DNA from: Cohnella hashimotonis
Lineage (GTDB): Bacteria; Bacillota; Bacilli; Paenibacillales; Paenibacillaceae
Assembly: GCF_030014955.1 (NCBI RefSeq)
Contig: NZ_JAGRPV010000001.1
Location: 1,860,001-1,924,000, forward strand
Length of the DNA: 64,000 bases
Direction of reading: 5' to 3'
Both the position numbers and the translations under genes were made by a program. Shown in pieces: positions 23,216 through 32,629 of the stretch. Within the stretch, counting starts at the first letter, position 1; each line of letters starts with the position of its first letter. The notes beneath the pieces were generated by a model that made no database searches, was not told the origin of the DNA, and was given only the letters and a program-made list of their open reading frames with translations.

Positions 23216-23395
23216 CTACTTTCCCCCGCGGATGAACTTGTTGATCAAAGCGTAAAAGGGGCTCGAATCCAGGTCCGCGAATCCGTTCAGGTCGCCGATC
23301 AGATCGGCAAAAAGGAAAGGCAGCAGACCGATCGCGAGCGCGGCGACGATCATCCCGACCGTTAAGCTCCGAAGCATGCGGCTCCATGCGATCAT
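23216..23395 (-). CDS. Small membrane protein of unknown family (59 aa)
   Basis: A short frame with GGAGG 10 bases before the ATG at 23395. The peptide has one hydrophobic helix (about residues 9-25, LTVGMIVAALAIGLLPFLFA) and a charged tail ending FIRGGK. It lies downstream of yhbH on the same strand, separated by a hairpin. No family was recognised. The good ribosome binding site and single helix support a real gene; short length and lack of known relatives keep confidence modest. Confidence 0.4.
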   Translation of the reverse strand: MIAWSRMLRSLTVGMIVAALAIGLLPFLFADLIGDLNGFADLDSSPFYALINKFIRGGK

Positions 23396-23432
23396 GAAGT
23401 TCATCTCCTCCAATCTAAATTCTAAATACGAC

Positions 23433-23477
23433 GAAGAAGCGATCGCCCCGGATGAGAGGCGATCGCTTCTTCTTTTT
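23433..23477 (+). terminator. Strong hairpin at the yhbH end, T-run on the plus strand
   Basis: A 15-bp perfect stem (23433-23447 with 23458-23472, GAAGAAGCGATCGCC) is followed by TTTTT on the plus side. The T-run overlaps the yhbH stop codon. The polarity fits stopping plus-strand transcription entering yhbH. On the minus strand the stem has no T-run. Confidence 0.6.
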
Positions 23478-24621
23478 ACACGACGATCTCCCGCTTCTTG
23501 AAGAACGTCTTCAGCGCGTTGTACACCTCGGACTTCTCGCGGATAACGTAGTAGAGGAATTGCTGATGATCCAGGTGTTTGTAAGCCGACATCAGCGTGC
23601 TCGAGCGATTGTATTGGTTGACTTCGCCGTAGCCGAAAATGTTGGCGCGTCCGAGCAGCTCCTTGATCAGACGCACGCAGCGCTCATTGTCGCTCGTCAG
23701 GTTGTCGCCGTCGGAGAAGTGGAACGGGTAAATGTTGTAGCTCGACGACGGATAACGGTTGTCGAGAATCTCGAGCGCCTTGATGTAGGCGGACGAGCAG
23801 ATCGTGCCGCCGCTCTCCCCGCGCGTGAAGAACTCCTCCTCCGTCACTTCCTTCGCCTCGGTATGGTGCGCGATGAAGACGATTTCCACCTTCTCGTACT
23901 GCCGCCGCAGGAAGCGGGTCATCCAGAAGAAAAAGGAGCGCGCGCAGTATTTTTCGAAGGAACCCATCGATCCGGATGTATCCATCATCGCGATGATGAC
24001 GGCGTTGTTCTGCGGCTTCACGATCTCCTCCCACGTCTTGAAGCGCAGATCGTCCGGCGAGATGCCGGCGATCTCGGCCCGGCCGTCGCGGGAATTGCGC
24101 CGCAGGTTCTCGAGGATCGTCCGCTTCTTGTCGATGTTGGACATGATGCCCTTGCGCCGCACGTCCGTGAACCGGATCTCGGTCGACTCGATGATCTCCT
24201 TGTCCTTGCGCTTCAGGTAGGGCAGCTCGAGCTCCTCGAACAGCATATTCTCGAGCTCCGCGATCGAGATTTCGGCCTCGACGACGTCCTCGCCGGGCTC
24301 GCTGCCCGCGCCTTCCCCTTTGCCCCCTTTCGCAGCCGGATCGGTCCCGAGCACGTCGCCAACCTGGCTGTCGCCGTCTCCCTGGCCGACATGCTTCTTC
24401 TTATTGTGATTGTAAACGATATGGTATTCGTCCATGCTGCGGATCGGGATCTTAATGATCTGCTTGCCGTTCGACATGACGATATTTTCCTCGGACAGCA
24501 GGTCGGGCAGATTTTGCTTGAGCGCCTCGCGGACTTTTTTCTGGTGACGCGACTGATCCTGGTAGCCCTTGCGGTGGAGAGACCAATCCTCTCTCGACAA
24601 GATGAACGATGGCTTGTTCAC
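23476..24621 (-). CDS. yhbH: YhbH-like sporulation protein (UPF0229/DUF444, VWA-like)
   Basis: A 381-residue protein matching the Bacillus YhbH family in length and motifs: [19 protein letters not shown] near the start, then [11 protein letters not shown], then [17 protein letters not shown] von Willebrand A-like metal site follows as [15 protein letters not shown] near residues 205-220. In Bacillus this family is expressed in sporulation and works with PrkA/SpoVR-type partners, none of which are in this window. The GTG at 24621 is preferred over an ATG 14 codons earlier because AAAAGGGG lies 11 bases upstream and the homologous N-terminus begins there. Confidence 0.85.
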   Translation of the reverse strand: MNKPSFILSREDWSLHRKGYQDQSRHQKKVREALKQNLPDLLSEENIVMSNGKQIIKIPIRSMDEYHIVYNHNKKKHVGQGDGDSQVGDVLGTDPAAKGGKGEGAGSEPGEDVVEAEISIAELENMLFEELELPYLKRKDKEIIESTEIRFTDVRRKGIMSNIDKKRTILENLRRNSRDGRAEIAGISPDDLRFKTWEEIVKPQNNAVIIAMMDTSGSMGSFEKYCARSFFFWMTRFLRRQYEKVEIVFIAHHTEAKEVTEEEFFTRGESGGTICSSAYIKALEILDNRYPSSSYNIYPFHFSDGDNLTSDNERCVRLIKELLGRANIFGYGEVNQYNRSSTLMSAYKHLDHQQFLYYVIREKSEVYNALKTFFKKREIVV

Positions 24622-24829
24622 GATTTTTCGCACCCCTTTTCGGCCTTGTGCTCCGGTATGCATTTAATATATTCGGCTTCGACCGTTCGATGTGTGCGAA
24701 TTGGAGCGGATGCTGCCGCACCTGTTTGATTTTCCGATTCTGGAGCGCATACAATGGGGTAAGGGGATGAAAAAGAAGGTTTTGCATCATCATGAAAATG
24801 GTGACAAATGAAAAGGAGCGATGAGACGG

Positions 24830-25150
24830 GTGAAGGATACGATCGATAAAATGATCTCGCTGGGATTGGGCGTCGTCGTCGCAAGCAAGGAACAGATCGA
24901 GAAGACGGTTGACGAGCTTGTGCGAAAGGGAGAAGTCGGGCGCGAGGAGTCCAAGGGGCTGGTCGACGAGCTGATGCGAAAGGGCGCGGAGGCGCGGAGC
25001 AAGATCGAGGATATGGCGCAGGAGAAGGCGAGCGCCTTCCGCGGCGACGGCCGGTTCGTCACCCGCGAGGAATTCGCGGCGCTCCAGCTGCGGATCGAGG
25101 CGCTCGAGGAAAAGCTGCGTCAGATCGAGATACGTCCGGCAGAGATGTGA
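24830..25150 (+). CDS. Phasin-like coiled-coil protein
   Basis: A 106-residue protein, almost entirely alpha-helical with heptad character, resembling polyhydroxyalkanoate granule-associated (phasin-like) proteins. The start VKDTIDKMISLGLGVVVASKEQIE and the C-terminal coiled coil (ALQLRIEALEEKLRQIE) are the visible signs. The GTG at 24830 has AAAAGGAG 11 bases upstream; an ATG at 24821 is too close to that site. It is followed after 13 bases by an AarF/UbiB-family kinase gene. The granule role is inferred from family only. Confidence 0.65.
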   Translation: MKDTIDKMISLGLGVVVASKEQIEKTVDELVRKGEVGREESKGLVDELMRKGAEARSKIEDMAQEKASAFRGDGRFVTREEFAALQLRIEALEEKLRQIEIRPAEM

Positions 25151-25163
25151 GCGCGGTGCTGTC

Positions 25164-26837
25164 ATGAATGCGGGAAAAAGGATACGGCAGCTCCGGCGAT
25201 ACCGGACGATCGCGACGGCGCTGGCGCGCAACGGGTTCGGGTATGTGTCCGACGAGCTTGGGCTGGTCGACAAGCTTGCGTTTTTCCGCGTTGCCGAACG
25301 CAAGGACATCCGGACGAAGAGCATCGGCGAGCGAATCCGTCTCATGCTGGAGGAGCTCGGACCGACGTTCGTGAAGCTCGGCCAGTTGGCGAGCACGCGT
25401 CCGGATTTGATACCGGCTCCGATCCTGAAGGAGCTCGAGCTGCTCCAGGACCAGGTGCCGCCGTTTGCCTTCGCCGAAGCGTCGCGCATTATCGAGCGCG
25501 AGCTGGGCGCTCCCGTGATCGACTTGTTCGACCGCTTCGAAGAGACGCCGATTGCGGCTGCCTCCATCGGACAAGTCTACCGGGCGACGCTTATAGGCGG
25601 GACCGATGTCGCGGTGAAGGTGCAGCGGCCGGGCATCTCCGCTCAAATGGAGACGGACCTGGAGATTCTGGCGGATCTGACGCGGCTGGCCGAGCATCGT
25701 CTCGAATGGGCGCGGCAGTATCGGCTGCGCGACATGGTCGAAGAGTTGGCGAAGGCGCTGCGAACCGAGCTCGATTACGGCGCGGAAGCGCGCAACGGCG
25801 AGCGGTTCGCCAGAATGAGCGTGAATTGGGCGCATATCGAGGTGCCGAACGTGCATTGGGACTATTGCTCGCGGCGCGTGCTGACGACGGATTACATAGA
25901 AGGCATCAAGCTATCCGATCGTATGCAGCTCGACGCTGCGGGGCTCCCCCGCCGTCTTCTCGCCGAGCGATATGCTTCGACCTTGTTCGAACAGACGCTT
26001 GTCGAGGGCTTTTTTCACGGCGATCCGCATCCCGGCAACGTGCTTGCGCTCCCGGACGGGCGGCTCGCCCTGCTGGACTTCGGCATGGTCGGGCGCCTGA
26101 CGCCGGCAGCCAAGCGCAACTTCGCCGCTTTCGTGATCGCGCTTCGCAATCAGAGCACCAAAGGCGTGCTGCGCGCGATCGGCAATATGGGCGCGGTTCC
26201 GGAGGATGTGGACGAGGAACGGCTTTTTGCCGACATCGACGAGATGCGGGAAAAGTACTATAAGGTTCCCTTCGACCAGATCTCGATGGGGGAAGCGGTG
26301 CAGGATCTGTTCGCCGTCGCGTTCCGCCACCGGATCCAGGTGCCTGCGGAGCTCACGCTGCTCGGCAAGACGATGCTGACGATGGAAGGCGTCGTGTCGT
26401 CGCTCGACCCGGACTTCAGCGTCTTCGACGTGGCCGAGCCGTTCGGCAAAAAGCTGCTGCGCGAGCAGCTGAGCCCTGCGCGTATCGCGAGGGCCTGGAT
26501 CGAGGAAGCGCCGGAGTTCGCCGAGCTGATCCGCGACGTGCCTGCCGGACTTCGGCAATGGTCCAAGCTGGTGCACAAGGGCCGCATTCGGGCGGAGATC
26601 GAGATCGCCCAGGTCGACAAGATGACCAAGAAGCTGAACCGGATCAGCAACCGGCTGTCGTTCAGCATCGTATTGCTTGCCCTCAGCATCATTATGGCCG
26701 GGCTCATCATCGGCGCCGCGCTCGGGCATGCGGAGACGTCGATTTGGCGATTTCCGATCATCGAGACGGGCTTCGTGATCGCCGCGCTCATGTTCGGCTG
26801 GCTCATCTACGCTATTATTCGTTCCGGCAGATTTTAG
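25164..26837 (+). CDS. ABC1/AarF/UbiB-family atypical kinase
   Basis: A 557-residue protein of the UbiB/AarF family. The family motif PIAAASIGQVYRATL is near residue 132, the nucleotide-binding AVKVQ follows, and FFHGDPHPGNV with LLDFGMVGRL mark the catalytic loop and metal site. Two hydrophobic helices at the C-terminus (about 495-515 and 525-550) would tether it to the membrane. UbiB proteins support isoprenoid-quinone or lipid homeostasis as atypical ATPases, and the exact substrate is unresolved. It begins shortly after the phasin-like gene and probably shares its transcript. Confidence 0.85.
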   Translation: MNAGKRIRQLRRYRTIATALARNGFGYVSDELGLVDKLAFFRVAERKDIRTKSIGERIRLMLEELGPTFVKLGQLASTRPDLIPAPILKELELLQDQVPPFAFAEASRIIERELGAPVIDLFDRFEETPIAAASIGQVYRATLIGGTDVAVKVQRPGISAQMETDLEILADLTRLAEHRLEWARQYRLRDMVEELAKALRTELDYGAEARNGERFARMSVNWAHIEVPNVHWDYCSRRVLTTDYIEGIKLSDRMQLDAAGLPRRLLAERYASTLFEQTLVEGFFHGDPHPGNVLALPDGRLALLDFGMVGRLTPAAKRNFAAFVIALRNQSTKGVLRAIGNMGAVPEDVDEERLFADIDEMREKYYKVPFDQISMGEAVQDLFAVAFRHRIQVPAELTLLGKTMLTMEGVVSSLDPDFSVFDVAEPFGKKLLREQLSPARIARAWIEEAPEFAELIRDVPAGLRQWSKLVHKGRIRAEIEIAQVDKMTKKLNRISNRLSFSIVLLALSIIMAGLIIGAALGHAETSIWRFPIIETGFVIAALMFGWLIYAIIRSGRF

Positions 26838-26852
26838 CCTCTACCCGCAGCA

Positions 26853-26901
26853 CAGCCTCGGGGACGTTCCTGCGCTTTTGCAGGATGCCCCCGAGGCTGT
26901 C
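26853..26901. terminator. Large hairpin between convergent genes
   Basis: ACAGCCTCGGGG (26853-26864) and CCCCGAGGCTGT (26890-26901) form a 12-bp stem with a second inner stem (TCCTGC/GCAGGA). No T-run follows on either strand, so termination efficiency is uncertain. Confidence 0.5.
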
Positions 26902-26947
26902 TCGCGTTAAAAGCCGCATGAGATGCTGTCGGAGCCGGCTCTCGCGG

Positions 26948-27793
26948 TTATTTGACCGCGCCGGCCGTGATGCCGCTCGCGATCTTGCGCTGGAACAAAA
27001 TGTAGACGACGAGCACCGGTATAATCGTGATCAGCAGCGCGGCGAACAGCGGGCCCCATTCGGTGCGGTACTGCATCTCGGCCTGCAGGACGCCGATCTC
27101 GACCGGCAGCGTGTATTGCTTCGGATCGTTGATCAGCACCGTGCCCACGACATATTCGTTCCAGATGTTCAGGACGTTGATGATGGCGACGGTGACGAGC
27201 CCGGGCTGCGAAAGGGGAAGCATGATCCTGAAGAACGTTCCATAATACGAGGCCCCGTCGATGACCGCCGACTCCTCGAGCTCCTTGGGCAGCGACTTGA
27301 AAAATCCGACGAGGACGAACACGCCGAAGGCGAGCACGCTCGAGGCGTACACGAGGATGAGGCCGAACCAGGTGTTGATCAGGTGGAGCGAATTCAGCAG
27401 GAAAAACAGCGGAATGAGCGCCAGCACGAACGGCACCATCATCGAAGCGATGTAGAACAGGTAGAGAAGGCCGCTGCCCTTGAAGGAATAGCGGGCGAGG
27501 ACGTAAGCCGTCGAGGCCGAGAGCAGAAGCCCGAGCGCGGTCGATCCGGCGGTGATGACGAGCGAATTGACGAAGTAAGCATCGAAATTGTATTTATCCC
27601 ATACATACGAGAAGTTGGACCAGAGCAGCGGCAGCTTCGGCAGCGCCCAAGGCGCATTGGCCAGAAACTGGGCGTTGTTTTTCAAGGCGTCCAGCAGCGT
27701 CCATGCGAGCGGGTACAGCACCGCGAGGCTCCATACGAGCAGGATCGCGTAAAATATCGTTTTGGCGGCCGGATTGCGAAGTCCCAGTTTCAT
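26948..27793 (-). CDS. Sugar ABC importer permease, MalG type
   Basis: A 281-residue inner-membrane permease with six predicted helices. The EAA loop reads PKELEESAVIDGASYYGTFF. The ending RKIASGITAGAVK is typical of MalG-type permeases. It is the last gene of a minus-strand run whose order is binding protein, MalF-type permease, MalG-type permease. It starts 12 bases after its partner's stop. No ATPase gene is present, so a shared MsmX/MsmK-like ATPase is presumed. Confidence 0.9.
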   Translation of the reverse strand: MKLGLRNPAAKTIFYAILLVWSLAVLYPLAWTLLDALKNNAQFLANAPWALPKLPLLWSNFSYVWDKYNFDAYFVNSLVITAGSTALGLLLSASTAYVLARYSFKGSGLLYLFYIASMMVPFVLALIPLFFLLNSLHLINTWFGLILVYASSVLAFGVFVLVGFFKSLPKELEESAVIDGASYYGTFFRIMLPLSQPGLVTVAIINVLNIWNEYVVGTVLINDPKQYTLPVEIGVLQAEMQYRTEWGPLFAALLITIIPVLVVYILFQRKIASGITAGAVK

Positions 27794-27805
27794 CGTCGTA
27801 TCCCC

Positions 27806-28711
27806 CTAACTCATCTCGATCGTTTCCCGGTGCAGCAGCCGCTGTAAGGCGACGGTGGTGATCAGCGACGTGACCAGGATGAGCACGCCGATCGCGGCGC
27901 CGAAGCCGAAGTGGTATTGGCGGAACGCCATTTGGTACAAATACGAGCCCATGACCTGCGTCGTATTGTCCGGGCCGCCCTCGGTCATGATCCAGACGAT
28001 GACGAAGGAGCCGTTCAGCGTCGTCATCATGATGTTGATAATGGACACCTTCATTTGTTCCCATACGAGCGGCAGCGTGATATGGCAAAATTGGTGCCAT
28101 TGGTTGGCGCCCTCCAGCTCGGCGGCCTCGTACAGAGAATCCGGCACGTTCTGGATCGCCGCGATGAGCAAGATCATGTAGAAGCCGATTCCCGCCCAGA
28201 CCGACGGCGGCAGCAGCATCCAGATCGTATGCGACGTGAAGCCGAGCCAGGTGATCGCGACGGGCTCCTTCGTGAAGAGGGAGAGGAAGGCGTTCAGGAA
28301 GCCGATCTGCGGATTGTATATGAAGTTCCAGAGGACGCCGATGACGACCACGGAGATGACGTTCGGGATAAAGTAGATCGAGCGGAAAAAGCCGGACATT
28401 CGGAAGCCGAATCGGGTGAGCGCTACCGCGAAAAACGTCGCGAGCAGCATGATGCCGACGATCTTGCCGACCACGAGGAAGTAATCGTTGCCGAGCGCCT
28501 GCCAGACGATCGGGTCGCGCAGCATGTCCTTAAAATTTTGCAGGCCGATGAAGTCCATATGATCCGACATGCCGGACCAGTCGAAGAGCGAATAGTATAA
28601 GGCTTTGATGACCGGATAGATGGTAAATACGCAGAAAAACGCAAGCGTCGGAATCGTAAAGCTGGCGATGAACAAGCCGCGCTGCCATTTGGCGGTACCG
28701 GATGTCTTCAA
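27806..28711 (-). CDS. Sugar ABC importer permease, MalF type
   Basis: A 301-residue permease with six predicted helices. Its EAA loop is DSLYEAAELEGANQWHQF. The N-terminus is KKTS-like and basic, then a long hydrophobic helix, as in MalF/UgpA proteins. It stands between the binding-protein gene and the MalG-type gene. AAAGGACGGGG lies upstream of the ATG. The ligand is likely the same as that of the upstream lipoprotein. Confidence 0.9.
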   Translation of the reverse strand: MKTSGTAKWQRGLFIASFTIPTLAFFCVFTIYPVIKALYYSLFDWSGMSDHMDFIGLQNFKDMLRDPIVWQALGNDYFLVVGKIVGIMLLATFFAVALTRFGFRMSGFFRSIYFIPNVISVVVIGVLWNFIYNPQIGFLNAFLSLFTKEPVAITWLGFTSHTIWMLLPPSVWAGIGFYMILLIAAIQNVPDSLYEAAELEGANQWHQFCHITLPLVWEQMKVSIINIMMTTLNGSFVIVWIMTEGGPDNTTQVMGSYLYQMAFRQYHFGFGAAIGVLILVTSLITTVALQRLLHRETIEMS

Positions 28712-28793
28712 GTGGGCCCCCGTCCTTTCCTATCCATGAGCCGAAGGAGACCCGGCTGCCGGGCCTCCTCGAGCCTAATGCATGGATGTTTTT

Positions 28794-30188
28794 TTATTTG
28801 CTGACCTTGGCGGCGGCGTCGGTCACGCGCTTTACCCATTCGTCCGGCGTGATTTTGCCGATCGAGAGCGCGTCGGTCGCGTCCCACATGACTTTCTCGA
28901 CGTCTGCGTTAAACGTGATCATCGGGATGACGACCGTGTTCGGGTCGGTCAGGAACTTGGCCGCGTCCTTGACGAAGTTCGGCGCGTTAGAGCTTGAGAT
29001 ATCGCCCTTGATGTTGGATGGCGCGCCGCTCAGCTCTGCCCACTGCGAAGCTTGCGCCTCGGAGAAGATGAAGGACAGGAACGCCTTGGCCGCTTCCTTG
29101 TTTTTCGCCTTGCTCGCGATGGCGACCGAAGCGGTGGACGTGTTGGCGACGACTTTGCCGCCGGCCTTCTGCGTGACCGAAGGGATGAAGCCGAAGTCGA
29201 AGCCGGAAGGAATGTCCTTGCTCATCTCGTTCGGCAGCCAGAGGCCGTTCGGAATGAATGCGTCCTTGTGCTGCAGGAACGACATTTGCGAATCCGTATG
29301 ATTGATTTGAATGGACGCTTTGTCGATGAAGCCCTTGTCGCGCAGCTCCACGATCTTGTTCAAGCCGGCCATGACGGCCGGACTCTTGAACGCGTCGACC
29401 TTCGAATCCGCCATGTCTTGCAAAATTTTATAGTCGTCGTTGTTCGCCGAGACGATCGCGGGGAAGAGGAAGGCGTCCTGGATGTAATACGGGTATTTGC
29501 CGGTATGGATGAACGGCGTGACGCCCGCCGCCTTGATCGTTTCCGCGGCCGCGATGAACGAATCGTAGTCGGTCGGCTCGGTCCAGCCCTTTTCCTTGAA
29601 CAGCGCCTTATCCCAGAAGATTCCCCATGAGTTCAGGACGAGCGGGATGTTGTAGATCTTGCCGTCATACTGCTGCGGCTGCTGCGCGAGAATGTCCTTG
29701 ATCAGGGTGCCGTCCACGTTTTTTGCCGTCTTGTACCATTCGGTCAGGTCTTCGACCTGGCCGTCTTCGACCATCTGGCGGTCGTTCAGTCCCGCGCCGT
29801 CGATGTAGACGAAGTCCGGCGGATTGCCGCCGATCCAGCGCGGCTTGTTCTGCTCGTTGATCTTGGGGCCGCCGCTTTCGATGACGTTCAGGTCGGGATT
29901 GGCCGCCTTGAAGTCGGCGATGACCTTTTTCCACCACTTGTCGCCGTAGCCGCCGACGAAGTATTGGATCTCGAAGTCGCCGGTCAGCTTCGTTGCCGCG
30001 GCTTCGCCGCTAGCGCCGGCGGAAGCGCTAGGAGCGGCCGATGCGCTTGCCGAAGCTGTCGCCGCGGCGGAGGAAGCGCTCCCCGCGCCGTTATCCTTGT
30101 CGTTCGAGCCGCAGCCCGCCAGCGGCAGCACCGCCATTGCGGCGGCCAGGCCGACGGCCGCCATCTTTTTGTTCAATACCAATACCAT
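28794..30188 (-). CDS. Extracellular sugar-binding lipoprotein, NgcE-like
   Basis: A 464-residue family-1 solute-binding protein. The lipoprotein signal ends PLAGC (Cys26), followed by an Ala/Ser linker (about 35-65). The binding fold begins DFEIQYFVGGYGDKWWKK and has KPRWIGGNPPDFVYIDGAG, a pattern I associate with N-acetylglucosamine/chitobiose (NgcE-like) binding proteins; that ligand is tentative. The ATG at 30188 is chosen because GGGGAGGG lies nine bases upstream. That ribosome binding site is inside a long stem described separately, so translation may be structure-controlled. Confidence 0.85.
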   Translation of the reverse strand: MVLVLNKKMAAVGLAAAMAVLPLAGCGSNDKDNGAGSASSAAATASASASAAPSASAGASGEAAATKLTGDFEIQYFVGGYGDKWWKKVIADFKAANPDLNVIESGGPKINEQNKPRWIGGNPPDFVYIDGAGLNDRQMVEDGQVEDLTEWYKTAKNVDGTLIKDILAQQPQQYDGKIYNIPLVLNSWGIFWDKALFKEKGWTEPTDYDSFIAAAETIKAAGVTPFIHTGKYPYYIQDAFLFPAIVSANNDDYKILQDMADSKVDAFKSPAVMAGLNKIVELRDKGFIDKASIQINHTDSQMSFLQHKDAFIPNGLWLPNEMSKDIPSGFDFGFIPSVTQKAGGKVVANTSTASVAIASKAKNKEAAKAFLSFIFSEAQASQWAELSGAPSNIKGDISSSNAPNFVKDAAKFLTDPNTVVIPMITFNADVEKVMWDATDALSIGKITPDEWVKRVTDAAAKVSK

Positions 30189-30197
30189 GCAGCAAAA

Positions 30198-30262
30198 CCC
30201 TCCCCGGATATGGATGATACGGTCGCTTAACTTGGCGCCTGCAATCATCATACCGGGGAGGG
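30198..30262 (-). promoter_or_regulatory. Long stem that contains the ribosome binding site of the sugar-binding gene
   Basis: In the minus-strand transcript CCCTCCCCGG (30262-30253) and CCGGGGAGGG (30207-30198) pair perfectly. Further pairing inward (TATGATGAT with ATCATCCATA, one bulge and one mismatch) extends the stem to about 19 pairs. The 3' arm holds the GGGGAGGG ribosome binding site, and the stem is followed by TTTTG, so it can also act as a partial terminator. Confidence 0.6.
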
Positions 30263-30316
30263 CGTCGGGGCTCTATCGAATATATTACGGGAAATCTAGA
30301 GGATCTTATGATTGTA

Positions 30317-31600
30317 TTACTGGGCGGCGTAGGCGGCGCTGCGGGTGATCGCGAACGATTGCAGCTGGTCCAGCGCTGCTTTGGGCGAGAGGTGGTCGTA
30401 CAGCACCGCGTCTCCCATTTTGCGCGTCTTGTCCAGGACGGCTTGCCAGGCGGGCTCCTGGATCGGGTAGAACTTGGCCGCCGCCAGGGCGGCGATATCT
30501 CGCTTCATCGAAGGATCGTCGGCCGACAGCGTATCGCCGACCGTCGACGTCACCGGGATGAAGCCTTCGCGCACGACCATGTCCCCGTAGTTCGCGTCGT
30601 CGTAGAGGAAGTCGAGGAACTTGGACAGGGCGACCGGGTCCGTATGGTCCGTCTTGAACGAGACGAGCACGTCCTGCACGCCGAACGAGACGGGCGCCTG
30701 CCCGTCCTTCACCGGAATCGGTCCCGATCCCCATTCAAAGCCCGGAAATTCGCGCGGCACGACGGACGAGAAGTAATTGCCCGAGATCATCATGCCGAGC
30801 TTGCCGTCGCCCATGATGCGCTGCTTTTCGTCCCGCGTCGTCACGGTCGGCTCCTCGTCGGTCAGCCCTTCGTCGTACAGCCGCTTGAGGAAGGACAGCG
30901 CCTCCACGTTGGCCGGCGAGTTGACGGCCCAACGCCCGTCCTTGATCCAGTCGCCCCCCGCTCCGAAAAAAAAGTAGGAAAGATAAGCTTGCACCTCGTC
31001 GTCCGTCAGGTCGACGCCGAAGCCGCGAGCGTCACCGGCGGAGACGAGCTTGCGCGCGCTCGCTTCGAGCTCGGACCAGGTGGCCGGCGGCTGCCCGATG
31101 CCTGCGGCGGCGAACAGCTTCTTGTTGTAGTACAGATTGCGGACAGATGCAACGTAGGGGATCGCGTATTGTTTGTCGTCGAGTCGGTCCATGGCGGCCA
31201 GATTCGGATAAAACTTGGACAGCAGCCGGGGCGAGGCGATCTCGCTTAGATCGTTCAGGATGCCGGCCTTGGAAAAATGCGCGTAGACGTTCGTGTTGAG
31301 CAAGTCGGGCGGCTGGTTGCGGCTGATCATCGCGGTGTAGATGCCGTCCAGCACGTTCCAATTGGCGACCTGCAGCTCGACGATGATGTCCGGATTTTTG
31401 AGCTCGAATTCGTGGACGAGCTTCTCGAGGTTCGCCTTCGTCTCCGTGCTGTACTCCGCGGCGACGAACCGGATGAGCGATTGCTTGGGCTCCGCAGGCG
31501 CGGCAGGCGCAGGCTGCCGCTTGGCGCAGGCGCCGAGCGGGAGCGCGAGGCAAGCGGCGGCGACCAATCCCGCGGCTGCCGCGCGATAGAGGCTTGGCAT
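30317..31600 (-). CDS. Second extracellular solute-binding lipoprotein
   Basis: A 427-residue family-1 binding protein, unlike its neighbour in detail. The lipoprotein signal ends PLGAC (Cys25). The binding fold starts QSLIRFVAAEYSTETKANLE and continues with the usual LVHEFELKNPDIIVELQ. The ATG at 31600 has AAAGGAGG seven bases upstream. It follows 40 bases behind an RbsB-like sensor gene and precedes the importer's own binding protein. A second binding protein in a locus with only one pair of permeases suggests a sensing role, or an alternative ligand for the same permeases. Confidence 0.8.
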   Translation of the reverse strand: MPSLYRAAAAGLVAAACLALPLGACAKRQPAPAAPAEPKQSLIRFVAAEYSTETKANLEKLVHEFELKNPDIIVELQVANWNVLDGIYTAMISRNQPPDLLNTNVYAHFSKAGILNDLSEIASPRLLSKFYPNLAAMDRLDDKQYAIPYVASVRNLYYNKKLFAAAGIGQPPATWSELEASARKLVSAGDARGFGVDLTDDEVQAYLSYFFFGAGGDWIKDGRWAVNSPANVEALSFLKRLYDEGLTDEEPTVTTRDEKQRIMGDGKLGMMISGNYFSSVVPREFPGFEWGSGPIPVKDGQAPVSFGVQDVLVSFKTDHTDPVALSKFLDFLYDDANYGDMVVREGFIPVTSTVGDTLSADDPSMKRDIAALAAAKFYPIQEPAWQAVLDKTRKMGDAVLYDHLSPKAALDQLQSFAITRSAAYAAQ

Positions 31601-31640
31601 ATGGAGGCCTCCTTTGAGGTGGATGAGATGATTCCGTCGA

Positions 31641-32627
31641 CTAGCTGCCGTCGCCGTCGAACGGGAAAAGCAGCTTCTGATTTTCCGGCGCATACATGTT
31701 GGACTTGGTCACTACGACCGAATCCGTGTACGAGACCCGGCTTGCGCCTCGCGGTTCCGCGCGCTTCAGCGCCGCCTTCACGCCCAAGTACCCCATGTTG
31801 AACGGCTTCTGCACGATCAGCGCGCTCATGACGCCGTCCTCGAGCAGCCGGATCTCGTAGACCGAGCTGTCGAAGCCGATCAGCTTGATTCGTTGGTCCC
31901 CGGCTTCTATGATCGCGCGGGCCGCGCCGAGGGCCGCCGTCTCGTTCAGCGCGACGACGACGCTCGGAGGCTCCGGCATGGCGAGCACGGCTTTCATGAT
32001 CTCGTAAGCCTTGTCCTCCGAATCCTCGCAGTAATAAATCTCCGTCACGCCGCCTGGATACCCGTTAACCGCTTCCCTGACGCCCGCCTCGCGCTCGCCG
32101 GATACGCGAGAGCGCTCGAAGTCGCTCACGATCGCGACGTTCGGCCGTCCGTCCGTCAGATCGGCGGCGGTCTGGCCGGCTTGTCTGCCGGCTTCGCGGT
32201 GATCGTTCAGGACGGACACCGGCGCCGTCCCCGACTGAAGCGGCATGTCGATGACGACGACCCGGATGCCCGCCTTGCGGATCGCTTGCACCGCCTCGGA
32301 GACGCGCGGATCGTCGACGGGGGCGACGACGACGGAGGAGCGGCGGGCGGCCAGCGCATCCTGGAGAAGTCGGACCTGCGTATCCGCATCCGTCTCCTCC
32401 AGCGGGCCCTGGATATCGATCGTCGCGCCCGATTCCTTGGCGGCCGCCGCGGCGCCCGCGCTGACGGCCTGCCAGAAGTTCGAGCGCACGCTGCTCGACT
32501 TGAGCACGACGGAGACGGAGCGGTCGCCGCCCTCGGCGAAATAGTAGATCTTGATATACAAGCCTGCGCAGAGCGCGGCCGCAGCCAGCAGCAAGGTCAA
32601 TGCCCAGGCGTATTTATGATTGCGCAT
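31641..32627 (-). CDS. Membrane-anchored RbsB-like periplasmic sugar-binding sensor
   Basis: A 328-residue protein with an N-terminal hydrophobic helix (about 8-30, no proper lipobox, so probably an uncleaved anchor). It is followed by a type-I periplasmic-binding fold of the ribose/LacI class: SVSVVLKSSSVRSNFWQAV, VVVAPVDDPRVSEAV and PSVVVALNETAALGAARA. It begins 2 bases after the histidine-kinase stop. In the known XylFII-LytS arrangement of clostridia, an anchored binding protein presents sugar to a LytS kinase. The gene order here suggests the same job for the YesM-like kinase. Confidence 0.8.
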   Translation of the reverse strand: MRNHKYAWALTLLLAAAALCAGLYIKIYYFAEGGDRSVSVVLKSSSVRSNFWQAVSAGAAAAAKESGATIDIQGPLEETDADTQVRLLQDALAARRSSVVVAPVDDPRVSEAVQAIRKAGIRVVVIDMPLQSGTAPVSVLNDHREAGRQAGQTAADLTDGRPNVAIVSDFERSRVSGEREAGVREAVNGYPGGVTEIYYCEDSEDKAYEIMKAVLAMPEPPSVVVALNETAALGAARAIIEAGDQRIKLIGFDSSVYEIRLLEDGVMSALIVQKPFNMGYLGVKAALKRAEPRGASRVSYTDSVVVTKSNMYAPENQKLLFPFDGDGS

Positions 32628-32629
32628 CG

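Noticed and set aside
23452..24729. 425-codon open frame antisense to yhbH
   Set aside because: YhbH motifs are clear on the minus strand. The plus frame begins in the terminator stem and lacks a ribosome binding site.
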